The notes: generated from the letters alone by a model not told the origin. Shown: positions 23,528 through 64,000, counted from the first letter of the stretch. The stretch: 64,000 nucleotides of DNA from Scylla paramamosain (GCF_035594125.1 NC_087163.1:9246001-9310000); one strand, 5' to 3'. Made by a program: numbers and translations.

Positions 23528-24730
23528 CGCCGTGTCCTCATATAATTTACATGGATGGCAGTGTTTTAGCAGTGCAGGATCAGTCAGATCCTTTAGTATC
23601 GTCTCCTGTAGACAAATAACGGACAGCCCGTGTTTGTTCACTAGAAGTGACAAATATAGATCTTTATTCCGAATACTTCTATAGTTCCACTGTAACACCT
23701 TGAACATTATGGCTTAGAAGTTGCGGTGGTGGCCGTGTTTCTTAGTCCTTTTGCGTTCTGAGGCGCTGCCGGGGGGGACCTCTCCCGTCCCTTGCCAGTG
23801 GTGACATCCATAGATTCATCAAATGTTAACTCCATGAAACTGGTCGAGAGGGAGCGAGCGTGAGAACCCCTCCTTGAGGGTGCGGAAGCACCGACGACAT
23901 GAGAAGGGCGTTGGCGTTCAAGTTTTGTGGAATTTAATTTATTAGAATTGTCGATGTTTTCATTCTTACTAGGAGTAGCAGAAATAACAGAGAGATATGT
24001 AGCAGAGGAAGAGATAGGAGTAGAAGCTTTGGTAATAGTAGATGTAGATTTAGAACTTGGAGAAGCAGAGGGTGAGGTTATGGTGGTAGATGCGGCGGGC
24101 GGCGGATCAGTCTGGATGGCTACAGTGCATATCTTGGCCTGAACTCTCTCTTATTGTTGAGGCGTATGAGACGTTTGAAGCAGGCGCGGCCTGCGTCTGT
24201 TCCACTCGCATCTTCGCCTCATAGTAAGAAATTCCCTCAGTAGCCTTAACTGTCCAGACCTATTTCTCTACTTTCCACGTGGGGCAGTCGCCTGAGAAAG
24301 GGGAGTGAGCACCCTCACAGTTACGGCACTACTCCCCCAAAGATGTACACTTTTCCACCATATGATCCTCTCCAGCACATCTACCGCAGTAAGCGTGAGA
24401 AAAACGACATGCGTTGCCATGGTGACCGTAAAGCTGGCACTTAAAACAACGAAGAGAATTCGGAATGTAGGGACGAACGGGAAACGATTCGTATCCTACA
24501 TGAACCCTCTCTGGCAATTTAGCAGCACTGAGCGTGAAAATTACTGAGGCTGTGTTCCTTCTGATACCGTCAACCATTTTAGTTATCTTTCTAGCTTCAG
24601 TGACATCCTGGTCAGCCATGCAATCGACAATTTCAGTCGGTTCCATGTCCACAAAATCGCGGTGGGAGGCGACTCCCCGACACGAAATCATGAACACCGG
24701 CTAACACTGTCTATTAACAAATTTACATTT
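23528..24730 (-). mobile_element. Jockey-like non-LTR fragment: ORF1 with zinc knuckles and start of ORF2
   Basis: On the - strand an ORF1/gag-like frame (24697 to about 24329, then disrupted) shows two CX2CX4HX4C knuckles, 'CFKCQLYGHHGNAC' and 'CGRCAGEDHMVEKC'. A third partial one and a Ser/Pro-rich tail follow. At 23707 a new Met opens ORF2 with the EEP start 'LQWNYRSIRNK ... VICLQET', and the frame ends at about 23530 against LINE-A copy 4. This ORF1-then-ORF2 order and the gag knuckles are typical of the Jockey superfamily. It is broken by at least one stop in ORF1. Confidence 0.75.
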
Positions 24731-24935
24731 TAAATATTATTCTCAGAATTTCTCCATAATTACGTAGAATTATCATTTCATACAAGTTCCCACTTAATCT
24801 ATAGCATCTTTTGAAAGCGTTTTTTTTTAATTTGACTTGTTTAACAAAAGCCGAGAATATTGGTTTTCCGGTTCTCACATATTAATCGCCTCTGATAGGT
24901 ATGATGTATTTTTCCGTGCCAAGCCAAGTTCTCAA

Positions 24936-27673
<2,738 letters not shown>

Positions 27674-27734
<61 letters not shown>
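27674..27734. repeat. (CT)n microsatellite upstream of an exon
   Basis: About 60 bp of CT ending 52 bp before the first recognised alpha-glucosidase exon. Confidence 0.97.
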
Positions 27735-27736
<2 letters not shown>

Positions 27737-27786
27737 ACACCACCATTCATAACAAAGCATGTGTCATACGTGTCACACACAAATAG

Positions 27787-50978
<23,192 letters not shown>

Positions 50979-51218
50979 GGCGGTACCTCCTCTTCTGAGT
51001 CTTGCTCGTCTCTAGAAGAGGCACTTTATTTTTCTTTGATTATCTTGAGAGATCATAAAATTTGGTTCCACATGTACTCCAGAACACACACAAACACACA
51101 CACACATGTGATAATGAGACAAGAAAACTACACCACAACAGCTAACACAATATATATTCTGTAGACACTTACGACACACAACATTGCAGTGCAAGCAAAC
51201 ACAAAAATCGATATATCC

Positions 51219-51499
<281 letters not shown>

Positions 51500-51546
51500 T
51501 TTCATTCCATGTGATTGGAAGAATACTAAAACTTTCATATACTCAA

Positions 51547-51552
51547 AATAAA
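51547..51552 (+). terminator. Candidate polyadenylation signal AATAAA for the alpha-glucosidase gene
   Basis: This is the first AATAAA seen downstream of the stop codon, about 570 bp away and beyond the (TA)n tract. It is a candidate only. Confidence 0.3.
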
Positions 51553-51693
51553 GAACGAATTCAAGCCATACATGTTTTATATCTTCTTCCTTGGTCATGT
51601 TTGAAATAGCAGATAAACTTACGTTACGCCGTGCTATTGTGCGTCCCATGACCTCGTTATGGTCCAAATTTATAGCAGTCAATTAATTTGTAT

Positions 51694-51705
51694 TTATTTA
51701 TTTAT
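51694..51705 (-). terminator. Candidate polyadenylation signals for the chimeric receptor gene
   Basis: Overlapping AATAAA motifs on the - strand (TTTATTTATTTA on +) lie about 240 bp 3' of the stop at 51943. Confidence 0.45.
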
Positions 51706-51942
51706 CTATCTATTTTCCATAGCATTGGTATTACGAAACAATATACGATGCTGTTCCACCTTATGATACTTCTCTTTCCTTGCCTTGCATTCTAAGTATT
51801 CTAAGTACTTATCTACATGCAATAAGAAAACGCCGGACTGATCACAAAATTTAAAGGAGACAAAAACACTGAAAACGGAATGAATGCAGTGATAAACCAA
51901 GTGAAGTACTCATGCAGTGAAAAATCAACTTGTCGAAGAAAC

Positions 51943-54398
51943 CTAGAGCGTAGTGTAAGCCGCCAGCCAATAGGTGACGTTGAATACCACAAACACGAAC
52001 GCCACGAAGATCCGTCCAAATTTTTTCATCCCTACCATAGTCAGACGAATCTTTGGCCTCATCCTTCCCTTGGCTGCAACTGAAAGAATGTCCTTGCCCT
52101 TCGGCGGCCACCCGAATCTGGTATTTGTATAAGGAAAACTACGGAAACGTTGAATAGCCTTGGAGGGCCGCAGCAGGTCTTTAGTGACGGGAGTGTGTGT
52201 GTTGCTTTGTGTCATTTGCCCGATCCTAGACACCATCGCGACGTCCCCTCTTCCTGACTCCTGGGCCTCCGCGAACTGAAGGAGGTCTATGATGATGTGA
52301 AAGACGATTATGAGGAAGTTTGAGGAGATGCAAAAAAGGAGCCACACGTCCACAAGCTTGAAATTAGATGATTTTGGGAGAGATGTGGCCACCTGTGGGA
52401 AGCAAGGAACCAGTGGGAAGGTGATAGCTTGTTTATCTTCATGCACACTGTGAATGATATTGTTAAAACACACGCACACAATCAGCGTGTAATATCATCT
52501 ACCAAATTCTTTTTACACTTTTTTTCGTCAGCAGGGTATGGGAATACGTATATTAACAAAGTGGCGAAAGTTTTGTCCAAGGTGTACATTTGTACAATTA
52601 ATTTAATCTAAATTAAATGCACACTGTGAATGATATTGTTAAAACACACGCGCACGCAGTCAGCGTGTAATATCATCCACCAAATTCTTTTGACACTTTT
52701 TTTTTTTTTTTTTGTCAGCAGGGTATTTGTATGGGAATACGTATATTAACAAAGTGGTGAAAGTTTTGTCCAAGGTGTAGATTTGTACAATTAGTTTAAT
52801 CTAAATTATCATTTCTCTTAATATTGTATAACTGGCTATGAATAATGTGCCGTTCTCGTTAATGTAAATAACATTGCTGAGTCGCTTCGGAGCAATCGTT
52901 GTGGAAAGTACATGACCTTTATTTAAAAAAAAAAAAAAAACGAGTCTGTTTCAAACATTGTTCGAATAGTTTTACTATGTTCATAAAAAAATAATATAGC
53001 GAAAAACATATTTTGAAATACCACTGTCTTCAAGCATCAGTGACATCTACAAACCTGATTGGAGATGGTAGCGAGGACGAGAAGCGTAGTGAGGGATGTC
53101 ATCACCGGCACCTCAAAGTTATCTGTGAGGAAGAAGAGGGTCAAGTATCCCACGATGGCCATGATGAGCGAGGGCAGATAGATGTTAATGATCGCGTACC
53201 CGAAGCGACGGGAAAGAGGGACGCGTACCTGTGAGCCGTGCAAGTGGTTTGTTTAATTTACAAAGAAACCCAGTAGAACAATCATAAAGTATAAAAGTAA
53301 AGCATATAGTGAAAATGGCAGATCTAAAGGGAATGGCGTGACTTGAAAAATAAATAAATAAAACCTTAAGAATGCCGTTCTCATCATCACTGCTGTCACT
53401 GACGATGGTGACCTCGCCCACCGTGTATTCCAGCAGCAGGTGGCTTCCTTTGTACCTCACCCAGCTGGTTTCTCTATCCCACCTGGCGACAAAAAAAAAT
53501 AAATAATAAATAAACGTATTTTGCCACGTAGTGAAAAAGATAAACAACCTGGATGGTACATTTATTACAATCACTATCATTTCTTTATCACTGACAGCCA
53601 TCAAGTATATAAATAGAATGGCTCAGCACTACAGCCGCTACACTCTCAGCTGATAACTATCTGAGCGCCCTTATCGGTAAGCTTATTTTCATTCTGTGAT
53701 TCCCATACCCATGGTTGCGACTAAAATGAGGGCCACTAGGATGTTTCTGAGGATCGCTGCACGGTCTCAGAAATTATAGGTAAATTATACATAAGTGTAA
53801 CACATCAAAATGATTGGTAATTAACACAACATGTACACGCACTTAGGGTCGCTACATTAGACAAAAATTATAATTTGGGTCGCAACTAAAAAAAAACAAT
53901 TTTGTAACCAGTGAACTAGATGGTGCACCTGATGTTGTCACGGGCGGCGGAGGAGAGCTTGAAGAGCAGGAGGCAACTCTGGTGATCAAAGGGGTACCTG
54001 GTGAGGTCGAAGTCGCACGTGAAGGAGATGAGGTATTTGCGGTAACTGACAAGTGGGTTGCCCCACCCTGGGTACAGCAGCACTGAGGGAGACGTCTGTG
54101 AGTTGTTAAGCCTACCACCGCTCGCTTCACGTCATTACTCAGACGAGAAGATTGTGTGGTATCTATTAGTAACTATATCTACTTACTTTAGAAACGTGCA
54201 ATTATTAAATGGGTGGATGTAGAGCACGAAATAAAAGAAGACAGTAGCAGCATCGTTAAATGACTATCCTGCCCAGGTAGCACTAAATGCTCTAAATGTT
54301 ATGAATTCTAACTACATCACATACAGCCATCTTTTGTTTTGAGACTCTTGTATATACTATTTGAACACTTCGCATTAGTCTGTTTTAAGCCTTTCACT

Positions 54399-54496
<98 letters not shown>

Positions 54497-56357
54497 CATA
54501 ATTTGACAGGTAGACATCATGACAAAATCTGAACCCATCCTGCAGCAATCCTTGAACCACGTGGGCCATGAACCACTAACCTTCCTGGGCGAGGGAAGGA
54601 TCACTGCCGATGTTCCTAGTGTGCCTGAGAACGTTTGTGCGAGTGTGCTTGTCGATGACGGTGATTTCGTTTTCCACTGAGTTAGTAAAGGTCACCTGAG
54701 GGTACCACAACCCCGTCGGGTTGCTGTCCACCTGGTTTAGTCTGTAATGTGAACACTCATATTTAGCCACCTTGCCTTGGTGATTCAACATCATCCTTCT
54801 ATATTCTATCGTGCATGACAGTGTTTCGAGATATGTGATGTAACACACAATAATGATTCACCCTAAGTCGGCCTTCAGGTTGATGTAGACGACACGAGAT
54901 TCCATCCAAGAAAATGAAAAATTGAAGCCTACTTTGAGCACCATATTAGGAGTATCTACTTGGATGTTCTCAAGTGTCACCTCTGTCTTCACTCTAAGTG
55001 GTCCTGCATCTCCGTTTTCGGGACTCGGGGCCGTTGTACTCTGCAGAACGACGAGGGAAACGGTAAATGAGGATGAAAATATAAGTAATACATATTATTC
55101 TACGAATTTAAAGACAAGTTGAACAATTCCTTGTTAAATTACTTTAGTCACACACCTTGTAGTCCAAAGGCAGACGAATCATGCGGTACTGCGCTTCGTC
55201 ACTGTTGTCCTGACAATCATACTGCAAGTTACATCGTTGGTACAAGGCCACGCACGTGCCATCGTCACAGGTGAACTGTCCGTTTTCACAAACAGTGAGC
55301 AAAAAAGGCCGTATAGTGCCTGGTTTCTTGCCACACACAGGATAGTGTAGTAGCCATTGTTGCCTTCCTACTGGGTAGTCATAATGCGCAGGCACCATCT
55401 CGGCTATAAATGCATTGGTGACGTTGTTCATCCACAACCAGCGACTCCCATTATGGTAGATAAGGAAGTCACCATAACCAATAAACACCCTGTTGTCTTT
55501 TTCAGTCTTCATCATGTAATTCGTATTGTGAGCGAATTCTTCACACGATCCGCGCAACGTGAAACTCACCTCTTCCGCTACGTTGCACGGCACGCATCTC
55601 TTCGATGTGCATCCGTCGTCTATCAAGCCGTCCACGTCCATGCCGCCACAGTTCTCATAAATAATGCCATTTGGCTCATCAAAGGCCCAAGGCAAGTCGT
55701 CAGCAGGCATTCCATTATGGCTAAACGTCCAGTTACCTTCCAGGTCTCGGTCCGTTACTCCTGCCCACAAGAGTGGGCAGTGTGGCCGAGACTCCTGTGT
55801 CATGAGATAAGTTCTTGCTACCTCGTCAATAGTAGGAGGTGTCCTTAAAACTCCTCCAATAGCTTTACACAAATAAGAACCTTCGGAATATCCCATGGCC
55901 TTGAACACTTGGAAGGTGAGCGGTGGATCACGATAACACAAATCTTGAGGATCAACATTGTATTCTATAACCTTATTTACTTCCCACTCAGCACGACTCC
56001 AAGCTATCGCGTTACCCTCTTGCGCTTCCTGGCATTTCCCTAGTGCCAGTAACTCCTCGAAGGTCAAGGTACGATTCCAAAGATTAAATTGAGTCACGTT
56101 TCCGATAAAGGAAATGCCAGGATACCACGATGGGTCCATGTAGCCCACAGTGAGTTCGCTAGCCCACTTTGGGTCAGTCTTTGTCAGTTCAACCTCTCCG
56201 ACTGTCTTGCCGTCTAGATATGCGGTAATTAAATTATCCTTGTTGTTGTGAGTAATACAAGTCAAGTACCAGCGATGAGGCCGCAGCCAAGGGTCAAGTA
56301 CAGGCAAGAAGCGGAACTGATAGGCAAATGCAACGCGGAGCGTCTCCGCTCTCACTT

Positions 56358-56423
<66 letters not shown>

Positions 56424-56727
56424 TATACTGTACAACCATGGTTAGAAAATAGGATGAAACAATATATTCAAGCAGTCCTTAAAGTGTACGTAAGTTCAAC
56501 CCTTGCATAAATGGCATTCTCACCCAACTGAAGCAGTGGCCTTATAATGCCACTGTCTATCCTCATCACAACGTTGGTTCTGGCCAGCCTCTTGAACTGG
56601 AACTTGATGCACGCTGTGAAGTCGGTACCTGTGTACATGCCAGGTGACACAAGCCTGGCCCCTGCTCCAGCCATAGGGTCTGAGTTTGCTACACAATTTA
56701 ACACCCGCAGTCCGTGTACAGCCCCTA

Positions 56728-56773
<46 letters not shown>

Positions 56774-57076
56774 TCGCTTACCAAATAAAACAGGTTCCGT
56801 ATTTTTACTCTTATAGAGGGTGCTTGCAAAGGTAAGAGGTGGTTATTCTGGTTCTCATTAATAATTTTCCATTGATAATGCAGAATCTTTATCATGTTAT
56901 CAATGAATCATGAGAACATAAAAATTTCCCCTAGAGACTACTAAAAGTGACCGAAATAAGATTTCAAACTCTTTAAGAATGAGGTCTTTGAATACCATTT
57001 GTAGAACATTATTTTAGGCTCGCAACTCACCAGCAAAGAAACCCAGAATACCAGCCACTAGGATGAGGCGACTCAT
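51943..57076 (-). CDS. Chimeric pentraxin / C-type lectin / LDLa / Cys-loop ligand-gated ion channel
   Basis: The complete gene has nine exons (5' to 3'): 57076-57031, 56724-56524, 56357-55156, 55040-54862, 54741-54581, 54082-53929, 53482-53365, 53228-53055 and 52392-51943, totalling 2685 nt, 894 residues. Phases match at every junction. Order: signal peptide 1-20 (MSRLILVAGILGFF...); pentraxin/LamG-like about 21-215 (C54, C116; 'HRWYLTC', 'GNAIAWSRAEW'); C-type-lectin-like about 223-341 ('LWAGVTDRDLEGNWT', E310-P-N motif); an unassigned Cys-bearing stretch about 345-437; LDLa about 439-473; then an extracellular ligand-binding domain with the 13-residue Cys-loop C619-C633 ('YPFDHQSC'). TM1 is about 698-721, TM2 about 726-745, TM3 about 759-783 ('FKLVDVWLLFC') and TM4 about 870-891. 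It should form a plasma-membrane pentameric channel with large recognition domains outside. The ligand is unknown. GABA/glycine-type relatives are likeliest. Confidence 0.9.
52441..52808. repeat. 176-bp tandem duplication in a receptor intron
   Basis: The segment 52441-52616 (ATGCACACTGTGAATGATATT...) is repeated at 52617-52808 with a longer T-run and a few substitutions, just 5' (in gene sense) of the last receptor exon. Confidence 0.92.
54401..54493. repeat. (TC)n microsatellite in a receptor intron
   Basis: About 93 bp of TC in the intron between the receptor exons 54741-54581 and 54082-53929. Confidence 0.97.
56360..56416. repeat. (GA)n, acting as the (CT)n polypyrimidine tract of a receptor acceptor
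   Basis: On the gene's strand this is about 57 bp of CT ending in CAG directly at the receptor's 1202-nt exon (start 56357). Confidence 0.95.
56729..56770. repeat. A42 run, the T-rich tract of a receptor acceptor
   Basis: On the gene's strand this is a run of about 42 T followed by GTAG and the receptor's second exon at 56724. Confidence 0.93.
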
Positions 57077-58643
57077 CTCAGCTGCGTAACGAGGCGGTCC
57101 AGCTCATTCAGTCATGAGGAAAATATAGTGTTTGAGGTTTCCTGCGTGAACAGCCTGCTTTGCTTACTTCAGCTCCGCCCACATATTTAAGTCTCACTCC
57201 CGGATCACGCAGGCGCAATTGAGGTTTTTTTTTGGTGCCTCCCACTGGTGCTTTTAAATTTGGACGACACCCAGTTCTCAATGATTTAAGCATTCCAGTC
57301 GGTAGCTATATGGCCGTGGCTTTGATCTATAATGCCTGTTTAGGAGACGATTTTTCAACACTACCGTTGAAACTTTATATTACCTTGTGCTTCTGGTTTA
57401 TTTATTTTAAAATTATCTTTGAATTATCTTATCAGTCAATATTTTAACCAGATTGTTATTTTCGTCTTATTCACAAATTAAATATAGCCTGTTTGTTTGA
57501 TATCTTGGTGAACATTATTATTATTTTTTTTTTTAGTAGTAGTAGTAGTAGTAGTAGTAGCAGTAGTAGTAGTTTTAATATTTTTAAGTAGATTCGCAAA
57601 CTTGCTGTACACCATGGTCTATAGAATACAGTATTCATAGAATACTGTATTCTATAGACACTGATCATGGTGAGATGATGGTATTCCTATCTTTCTTTCA
57701 CTCTTCTCACTTGTTTTAGATGAATTATAAATTATATAATTATAAATTCATCTAAATTTAAAGTGATAAAATTCCTGCTTATGATGTTAGTATGCCTAGG
57801 CGACGCCATATATTGAGGATGATAGTCAGCGCTGCAGATTGATAGGAGTAACGGAAAATATGAACTGCCTAACATCAAGTGCTGAAGCTCCCGATGACCC
57901 TACACCGTGGTGTTCACTCCCGGATTGTCGCCGTAGAGTACCACATACTATTTCCTAACATATTTTTCAGTAATCGATAGACAAATAAAGACCTTCTGAC
58001 AGCTCGTTATTTGATAATTTAAGTGAAAACGATACAAATATGGATTCTTGATCACCATTTGGTGTCGCTTAGGTGGCTGCTATGACAGCATTGTGATACC
58101 AAGTAAGGTATAAAATGTAGATTCCTTGTGCGGTACCAAACAAGCAGAGCAGCACTCTACTTGTTAAAAAAAAATGTAACCTTCTAGGAAGGGTATTTAT
58201 GTGTAACACTTGATTAAAATAACACCGAAGGTGCCGAAGCATAGCGCGCTCTGGTAACCATGGCAACGGTTTGTTTGCACCACATTATTCCCCATGCCGA
58301 CAGAAACTGGACCGACCACAACTTCTGCTTACCAGCATTTACTCGAGGCAATCCATTATAATTCTTCTTCGTCATTGTGAAACACTGTCTACTAGGCCCA
58401 TTCAATCCACTTTTATTGATAGGTATGTCTCTTACATTTTGACAGAAAAACTCAAACCAAAGTATTGTGTGCAGTAAGTAATTTGAGTTAGCTAAAATAA
58501 GTAGATACAAAACAAAACTGCAAAGGTTAATTTGTTACCTTAAACTAAACAATAGTAGTAGTAATAGTAGTTATTTTCTAAGGATTTGCCATTTCTTCCA
58601 GAATAGCAGGTTGCCATACAAGTAATCCACCGTGGCAGGGAAA
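57077..58643. promoter_or_regulatory. Shared 5' region between divergent receptor and IFT70 genes
   Basis: The two start codons lie 1567 bp apart, facing away from each other, so the promoters of both genes are probably here. It contains a perfect 20-bp inverted repeat with a 3-nt loop (57617-57659), an imperfect 38-bp AT palindrome (57717-57755) and an (AGT)n run (57535-57572). No unambiguous TATA or initiator was assigned. Confidence 0.5.
57617..57659. repeat. Perfect hairpin, 20-bp arms
   Basis: GTCTATAGAATACAGTATTC, then ATA, then its exact inverse. It could be a small MITE remnant or a cruciform-forming site. Confidence 0.9.
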
Positions 58644-62528
<3,885 letters not shown>

Positions 62529-62548
62529 GTAGGATAAACTTATGCAGT

Positions 62549-62965
62549 TTAAGTGTCTCCATTCTTGGAGACCTCAATGTTCATCACCAGCTTTGGCTTT
62601 CCTTTCCCTTAACTGACTATCCTGATGAACTAGCCTTTAACTTTGCTATCCTCCACAACCAAGAGTAACTGGTGCAACACCCTACTCATATTCCTGACCG
62701 TCTTGGAGAGACACCCAACATTCTTGACCTTTTCCTAACCTCTAATCTTGCTTAGGCTGTTCTCTGGTAAACTCTGGAACTCTCTACCTACTTCTGTATT
62801 TCCTCCTTCCTATGACTTCAACTCTTTCTAGAGGGAGGTTTCAAGACACTTATCCTTCAGTTTTCAATAATTATCTTGATATCTCTTTTGGGACTGGTAC
62901 CTAAGTGGGATTTTTTTTTCAAGTTTTGTTTCCTTTGGCCATTGACCCACTTATGTAAAAAAAAA
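62549..62965 (+). mobile_element. LINE-A copy 7: internally deleted remnant
   Basis: A 5' piece of the endonuclease region ('[15 protein letters not shown]', about 62565-62610, through 'NILDLFLTSNL') is joined directly at about 62758 to the extreme 3' part of ORF2 ('SGKLWNSLPTSVFPPSYDFNS') and the 3' UTR with a poly-A tail at about 62957. About 2 kb of RT is missing. It lies in the IFT70 intron after the third exon. Confidence 0.85.
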
Positions 62966-64000
62966 TAAAAAAAATAAATAAATAAATATCAAAAAAATGT
63001 CAATTTTGTGTACTTCAAGTTACATAGTATTCAGTATTAAATAGATTCTTATAACCTCATTTTATTTTGCTTGCTCTTTGTAATATGGAAAATAATGTTA
63101 AGCAAATCTCAGTGAAGTGTCTATCAAATATCATGGGCAGGATTAAATACTGTAGATTCATGGTTGTCATTGCATAATGTTAGTGATCAACCTATCACTA
63201 TGTAACATGATTTTTGTCTTTGACAAGCAAGTGTTATTTTCCAACTCTTTTCATTGGAAAATAGTAAAACATGTTTATTCCTGTCAGACTTTGCTTTTGT
63301 GGCTCTTAGAATGATTTTTCACCCCAAATAGCTAAATCTCTCCATTTTTCCAGATGCTGTCACAGAGAACTTCTTTGTTTTTGTCGATGAATTGACCACA
63401 TATGTAGCAGAATGCATTTGGAGAATGATTGCAGCCTTTTGATGCAATTTCACCTCTTGTGATATGTCTTCTCAGGCAGTTAAAGTAGAACTGATTGGTG
63501 GTCTGCAAACCCCTACTTTTATATTGTCAAGCAGTACTCTAGAATATTCGTAGTCTTTCTAGTATGTGTTCCAGAATGTTCTCAATCTTTCTATAATATT
63601 CTTGAACCTACTTTAGAATATTCTGAATCATTCTAGAAAATTCTCGTAGGTTCTAGAAAATTCTTGATACTTTACATGTTTTCACTGTATTGTAGAAAGT
63701 TTTGGAATATTCTGGAAATGTTTACATGGAAAAGAATGTTCTAAAATGTTCTAGAAAATTCTAAAAGTGTCTGGTAGAACATTCTGAAAGATTCAAGGAG
63801 GTTTCTGAAATGTAAGCAAATTCTTCTAAATATGAGAAGTTTCTTGCTAGATCTGGTCAATTCAAGAATTATCTTATTAAAATAAACAATGTTGTATTCT
63901 TTCTTTCATTGTTTTAACTTATTTGCAACATTTCAAAAGCAATTAGATAAGCAATTGAGATTTTGCAAAGATCTTTACCAGATGTGAAAACCAACAGTAA
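62966..64000 (+). other. Intronic sequence of IFT70 with a heat-shock-element-like cluster
   Basis: No exon was recognised. Between 63535 and 63800 the motif TTCTAGAA and variants recur. The 13-mer TTCTAGAAAATTC (three alternating nTTCn/nGAAn units) appears identically at 63631-63643, 63651-63663 and 63749-63761. Confidence 0.6.

Noticed and set aside
53013..53234. + strand frames over the receptor exons (also 55357-55848 and 56547-56816)
   Set aside because: They are antisense shadows of the - strand receptor exons, whose splice phases and motifs are decisive.

Overview
This is a gene-poor, repeat-choked stretch of animal nuclear DNA. It is most likely from a decapod crustacean. The reasons are: very long pure (TA)n, (CT)n and (CA)n microsatellites, many decayed non-LTR and Ty3/gypsy retroelements, the arthropod telomere motif TTAGG, GT-AG introns, and a receptor gene that joins immune-recognition domains to a Cys-loop ion channel, an architecture I know from decapod genomes.

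Three host genes can be modelled exon by exon. (1) A family-31 alpha-glucosidase (GAA/maltase-like) on the + strand, 27787-50978, has 16 recognisable exons that splice in frame into 796 residues ending at a stop. Its N-terminal exons were not found. One intron is 11.8 kb and another 4.9 kb, and both are filled with transposons. (2) A complete nine-exon gene on the - strand, 57076-51943 (894 residues), encodes signal peptide + pentraxin-like + C-type-lectin-like + LDLa + a full Cys-loop ligand-gated ion channel. (3) The first three exons of an IFT70/TTC30 intraflagellar-transport gene lie on the + strand, 58644-62528, and the gene runs out of the window. The first two genes converge and the last two diverge, with starts 1.57 kb apart.

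The left half (1-25 kb) is almost entirely mobile DNA. It holds copies of one non-LTR family (here called LINE-A; seven copies across the window), a LINE-like CR1 copy with an intact 759-codon frame inserted into a broken Ty3/gypsy element, a Jockey-like ORF1/ORF2 fragment, and an LTR-like dispersed repeat present twice. At 2.4-4.9 kb one giant (TA)n block contains two TGTTA...TAACA elements. One is a long-terminal-repeat DNA element carrying the C-terminal part of a Ginger/KRBA2-like transposase. The other is a 289-bp foldback whose core is (GGTTA)15(TAACC)14, i.e. telomere repeats head to head. The 11.8-kb intron (32.4-44.2 kb) holds a third non-LTR element split in two, a Ty3/gypsy pol element on the - strand and a LINE-A copy, with an inverted repeat flanking the last two.

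The most interesting items are the pattern-recognition/ion-channel chimera with its unusual LDLa and pore sequences, the telomere-motif foldback and its apparent relationship to the neighbouring Ginger-like element, the use of microsatellites as splice-acceptor polypyrimidine tracts, an 840-bp perfect (CT)420 in an IFT70 intron, a partial exon duplication in IFT70, and three identical heat-shock-element-like 13-mers near the right edge. All gene models are read by eye from splice signals, reading phase and family motifs. No alignment or transcript evidence was available.
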